A stretch of 64,000 nucleotides of DNA from Pratylenchus scribneri (lineage: Eukaryota; Nematoda; Chromadorea; Rhabditida; Pratylenchidae). Each line of letters begins with the position of its first letter. Position 1 is the first letter of the stretch. Position numbers and translations under genes: made by a program. This document shows positions 60,165 to 64,000 of this stretch, piece after piece. Location: positions 1 to 64,000 of the forward strand of contig JAQSEB010000073.1 of assembly GCA_030063045.1 (NCBI GenBank). The letters are read 5' to 3'. Below the pieces are notes generated by a model. The model had not been told where the DNA came from, made no database searches, and was given only the letters and a program-made list of their open reading frames with translations.

Positions 60165-63001
60165 CATCTTTTTCCACCGGTGCCTTGTCGTTTTGTGCAT
60201 CATCGCTTAATTCCGCTTCCAGCATCCATCCAGTACTGTAGAGATATGCCGGTGGTAATTGGCCTGAGGCATTTGCCATCATTGACTGATTCGAGCCGAC
60301 ACTTCTAGTCCGCCGTGGACCAGCAGCAATTTTTCGTTTTATTGCTTAAAGAGAATTCATTTATTTTTTGGTAATTTGGAAATTGATTAGGGAATTTGCT
60401 TTAAAATATAAGATAATTGCTGCATCTTCTATGATAGTAGACTACACCCAAATTTTCCCCAATAAAGCCATTATCTTTCAGTTACTCCTGCATTTTTTTC
60501 CTCACCATCATCAGCGGCTGCCAGCAATGAAGTTGTGGCCATTCCCATTGAAGTTGCAGCTGTGCTGCAAGTCCTCCGAATGAATGCTGGAACTGAACTG
60601 TTATTGCTTTCATTTGATGGAATATCATTTCGATGGCCACTAAAATTCAAATGAATCATAATAAAATTAATCATGAATTAATTTTTTTCAAAAAATTTAA
60701 GATTTTGATGCCCTTAAAATTGCCGGATTTTTCCGGATTTTTTTATTAGATGAATACCTATTGAAAATTCTCATTTAAAAATACAATAAATTTGACCCCT
60801 CTGAAAATTTTTTCATAGCTTAAATTTTGTCAAAAATCACTATTCCAATTGAGATTAAACACTAATAGTCATCATTTGTACTAATTAATTTTATTGACTA
60901 ATAAAATAAATCTACCTTTGTCCTCCGACTTGGCCTTTTCTCCTTTGTTGTTGTTGCCTTCTTCGTTGCCTTTCCGCGCGCCTTTCTCTTTCGATGGCTG
61001 CCAATTCCTCTTCCAATGCAGAATTTGAGGTTGTTGAACGATATCCAGAATCCAGAAGAATTTTAGCCGGATGAGGAACATGCTGGGAGCAAGAGGCCGT
61101 CATTGTTTCGGATGAATGGAACATCATTGGGTCAAACATGGATTGGCTCATTTGACTGGAATATTTTTGGATAATACATTTATAAATTAAAAATGGTAAT
61201 CTTTCACTGGAAAATAATAAATATAATAAAGGATATTAATTTAAAAAACTGACAAGGAAAAGATATTTAAACTATATTTCAGAAGATTTTAGGGTCCGAA
61301 TTAATTATTTCTTTATTAATATTTGCTTAATTACTGAATTGGCGGTCGGTTGTACGCAATTTTATTTTGGAAGAAGCTAAAATATAAAATTTTAGTGCGG
61401 AATTGAACTTTGATGCTTATATTTTGTTGCATTATTCTTTCTTATGCCACATTTTATTCATATAAGGCATAAATTTATTGCCAGACTCTACAAAAACTCT
61501 CCCATGGGAATTCTCCCCTACTCTCCCATTCAATTCTTATTCTTACTATTTTTGCTTTTCACTATAAAATCGAAATTTTATTTGATATGTGTTTTATTGT
61601 TTTCTGCTATTTTACCTATTGCTTTTCGTAAAGTTTCTTGCTGCGCAGACCATAAATTCGAGAAAATATTTTTTTTTTGAATTTTTCATCTCATAAATAT
61701 TTTTTGTTACATTAGGCATAAATCAAATATTCTGAAATATTATTGTAATATTAACATGCGTCCAAGGCAATCAAAAATAATTTAAAATTAAAACAATAAT
61801 AAAAATGAATGATATAATATTTTTTAAAACTCTAACTTTGGTAATTTATATTTATTCGAATTTTGTACACTTTCTAGAGAATTTAAATTAAATGAAAAAT
61901 AGATAAATAAATATAAAAAATATAATTCTAACAAGAAATTCGAAATTATTGTGATATTATTACCGATTAAGTATTTAATATCTTAGCCCTTTTGCTAGAC
62001 AAAGAAAACAATTTGGGATTGCGATATTCCCTAAGAAAGCCTTATAAATACTAAAAAGACTTAAATTTTTTAAAATTTAGAACAAATTATAAAATAAGCG
62101 ACTTTTCATCGAAAAATAGCGGTTTAATTTCATTCAAAATAATCAGTCATAAATCAAATTAGGAAAAGCTTATTTCTTCCTCTAATTCGGATTATTTTAG
62201 CCTCTAATTTGACTATTTTTGTTTTCCTTGGAAAACTTTTTAGGGGCTAGGGTTAGGGTTAGGGTTAGGTTAGGGGCGGCATGGGTTAGGGGCTAGGGGC
62301 TTAGGATATGTAGGGGCTAGGGGCTTGGCTAAAATTTTGTTGAGTTATGGCAATTTTCGTGTTATTGTGCTTTTTGGTCATAACTCTGTGGCCAATGGGC
62401 CAATTAAAGTGATCTAAACTAAACTTCATTTAATAGATTTTTTTATGGGATATCAAATGGTATATTATTCTTTTTGACATACAAAAATTATGGCAAGTTA
62501 TGGCCAAAAAACCATTATTCGCAAAATTAGAGGCTAAAATAAGCAGAATTATAGGAAGAAATAAGCCTCACGTAATCAAATTTCATAAAGTTTAAGATAT
62601 AATTATAAAGGACACTTTGGGATTTCAAATAGTTTTTTATTGCCTTCCCAAATTCTTTTCTTCCATATTGATCTATAGACTAACGAATGACTTAAAGTGC
62701 TACTGAAATTGCCGTAACAATTTGCCATCCATTTTTTTCAAAAAAAATTCCAATTGTGACATTTTCCCCCCGCACAGATGTGTGCTCACCGTTCAAATTG
62801 GCCACTTCCTTCTTCGGTGAATGGATTTGCAACGCAGCATTGTTGGCCATTTTTGTTAGCATCATCTTCTTCTTTCTTTTGATGATCCAATAATGCACCT
62901 GCTGCTGCAAAATTAGGCGGTGGACCGGAGTGGCTAGCACGGGGACTGTTGGTGCTGTTGGGAATTGGATCGAAGAAAAATGGATTCGAAATTGATGACA
63001 T
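60165..63001 (-). CDS. N-terminal, low-complexity exons (long RhoGEF form or a separate gene)
   Basis: Four exons join in phase: 62790-63001, 60916-61155, 60506-60639 and 60165-60344. The product starts MSSISNPFFFDPIPNSTNS, has FAAAGALLDHQKKEED, MSQSMFDPMMFHSSETMT, the charged coiled-coil stretch ALEEELAAIERERRAER, and AAGPRRTRSVGSNQSMM, then LPPAYLYSTGWMLEAELSDD. It is Ser/Asn-rich and probably disordered. It lies 4.6 kb upstream of the Sec14 exons on the same strand, with no other start between that is better supported. The last donor (GATG|GTGAGC, phase 1) has no visible partner, so its link to the RhoGEF is inferred only from position and strand. Confidence 0.55.
62237..62335. repeat. Telomere-like TTAGGG-type tract
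   Basis: An imperfect run (GGGTTAGGGTTAGGGTTAGG, TTAGGGGCTAGGGGCTTAGG) in the first intron of the N-terminal exon group. Opposite sense to the tract at 35,925. It resembles degenerate telomeric DNA but also a plain minisatellite. Confidence 0.7.
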
Positions 63002-64000
63002 TCCTAAGAAGTTGCTTGCTTTGAAATTATTAAAATGAAGAAAATGAATTTGACATGAAAAATCTTTTAACTTTGGCCCTTTGGCCATAATAAAATGAGG
63101 ACATTGATTTAGACTTCAGGATTAGTAATAGGGTTTAAATGGAATCCTTTTTAAGTAATGTTTTCGGGGTTTAAAAATTGATTCTAATTTCTAAGACATA
63201 AAATTTTTTTGCCAAATTAGATTTTTGCAGACAAATTGTATTCGAATAAATCAAATTTATTTTGACTCTTTTAATAATGTCTCTCATTGAGTAAAATAAC
63301 ATATAGGATACGCATTTTTAAATCATTAAATTATTAATAAAATAAACGCGATTTAATGCCTATTGTGAGGATGCGTCAACCCTGAATCCTCCCAGAGTAA
63401 AATTAGAAACTTTCGCAGAAAAAATTTCAAAATTTTCTTTGTAAGGCATATTGAGTAAATAAATTTGTTCTGTAGGAATTTTGGATGAAAGAGCTTGGGT
63501 ATAGGGTTTTGAATATTAAGGATTTGGGGTGAGACATAGCGGCTAAATTTATTTATGCATTTTAAAAATTTGAAATGTCCTATAAGAGGTAAATGGAACG
63601 AAATCAGAAATATAAAAAGTGGAAAGCTGACAAGCTTATTTTATTATAGCCATTTTCTCAAGTGAGTGGACTTGAATAAATTGCTGGATTCAAATAAATA
63701 ATGCAAAAATAAACACAAAAGTCGATAAAGAATAAGTTGTTGACTTGAGAATGCGAGGAATTGCCAAGTGCCCAATATAAAGGCAAAAATGGAGTGAGCT
63801 ATTGCTTTATGGCTGCTGCGTGTGGTGGCAGTCCCGCTCTCTCTAATCCCGCCGTAGTGCCGTATTTCACACGTCCAGCAGAGGAAGAGGAAAAGCCAAC
63901 GACGAAAAAGTCGATGGAATAATGCGAGAAAGGGGGAACTGGGAAGATTGGCCAAAGAGGGAGGAAGGGAGAAAAGATGGCCAAGACCCAAGAGAGCCAA
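63002..64000. other. Upstream of the minus-strand gene; no gene supported
   Basis: This should contain the promoter of the N-terminal exons. An open frame of 118 codons at the window edge on the minus strand (63644-64000) is Leu/Phe/Ser-rich with no splice or domain support. Confidence 0.4.

Noticed and set aside
63644..64000. Minus-strand 118-codon frame at the window edge
   Set aside because: Low-complexity Leu/Phe/Ser content and no splice or domain support; it may run beyond the window, so it cannot be judged.

Overview
The window is eukaryotic, very AT-rich, intron-dense and repeat-rich. Short introns (about 46-50 nt for the smallest), a tandem cluster of nematode-type serpentine (chemosensory) receptors and paralogous small secreted-protein genes point to a nematode. 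A plant-parasitic, root-knot-like (Meloidogyne-type) genome is my best guess; that is inference from style, not a species match. All gene models were built by eye from splice sites, phase and comparison between paralogues, so exon borders may be off by a few bases.

Region 1 (1-10,131, + strand): three tandem copies of a five-exon Srg/Srv-like seven-transmembrane receptor gene plus a relic of a fourth 3' end. The first copy is broken by two single-base frameshifts; the second and third are intact (367 and 369 aa). Each intact copy carries a minisatellite: a 19-bp array just upstream of copy 2, and a 26-bp array inside intron 2 of copy 3 that repeats a splice-acceptor-like motif about 22 times.

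Region 2 (10,440-13,040, - strand): a 99-aa protein with a split CxxC/CxxC zinc knuckle around a glycine-zipper membrane segment, a possible relic relative of it, and an acidic coiled-coil gene with a stop at codon 10.

Region 3 (13,840-28,020): two diverged copies of a block on the - strand. Each block has a signal-peptide gene with an acidic, lysine-rich product followed by a cysteine-containing family of unknown function. About 400 bp of upstream DNA was duplicated with each block. Satellite arrays built on GGCGGAATTATTC flank the pair in opposite orientations.

Region 4 (28,423-63,001, - strand): one very large locus encoding a Dbl/Dbs (MCF2/MCF2L)-type Rho guanine-nucleotide exchange factor: Sec14/CRAL-TRIO domain, spectrin-like repeats, DH domain, PH domain. 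It looks modular, with several candidate internal start exons. Its DH-PH half is separated from the Sec14-spectrin half by a divergently placed + strand gene (33,750-35,363) and a GC-rich candidate bidirectional promoter. The introns hold foldback (inverted-repeat) elements, a third GGCGGAATTATTC array, telomere-like repeats and a ~320-bp degenerate tandem repeat. A decayed tRNA-Met-like sequence lies at 29,855-29,929.
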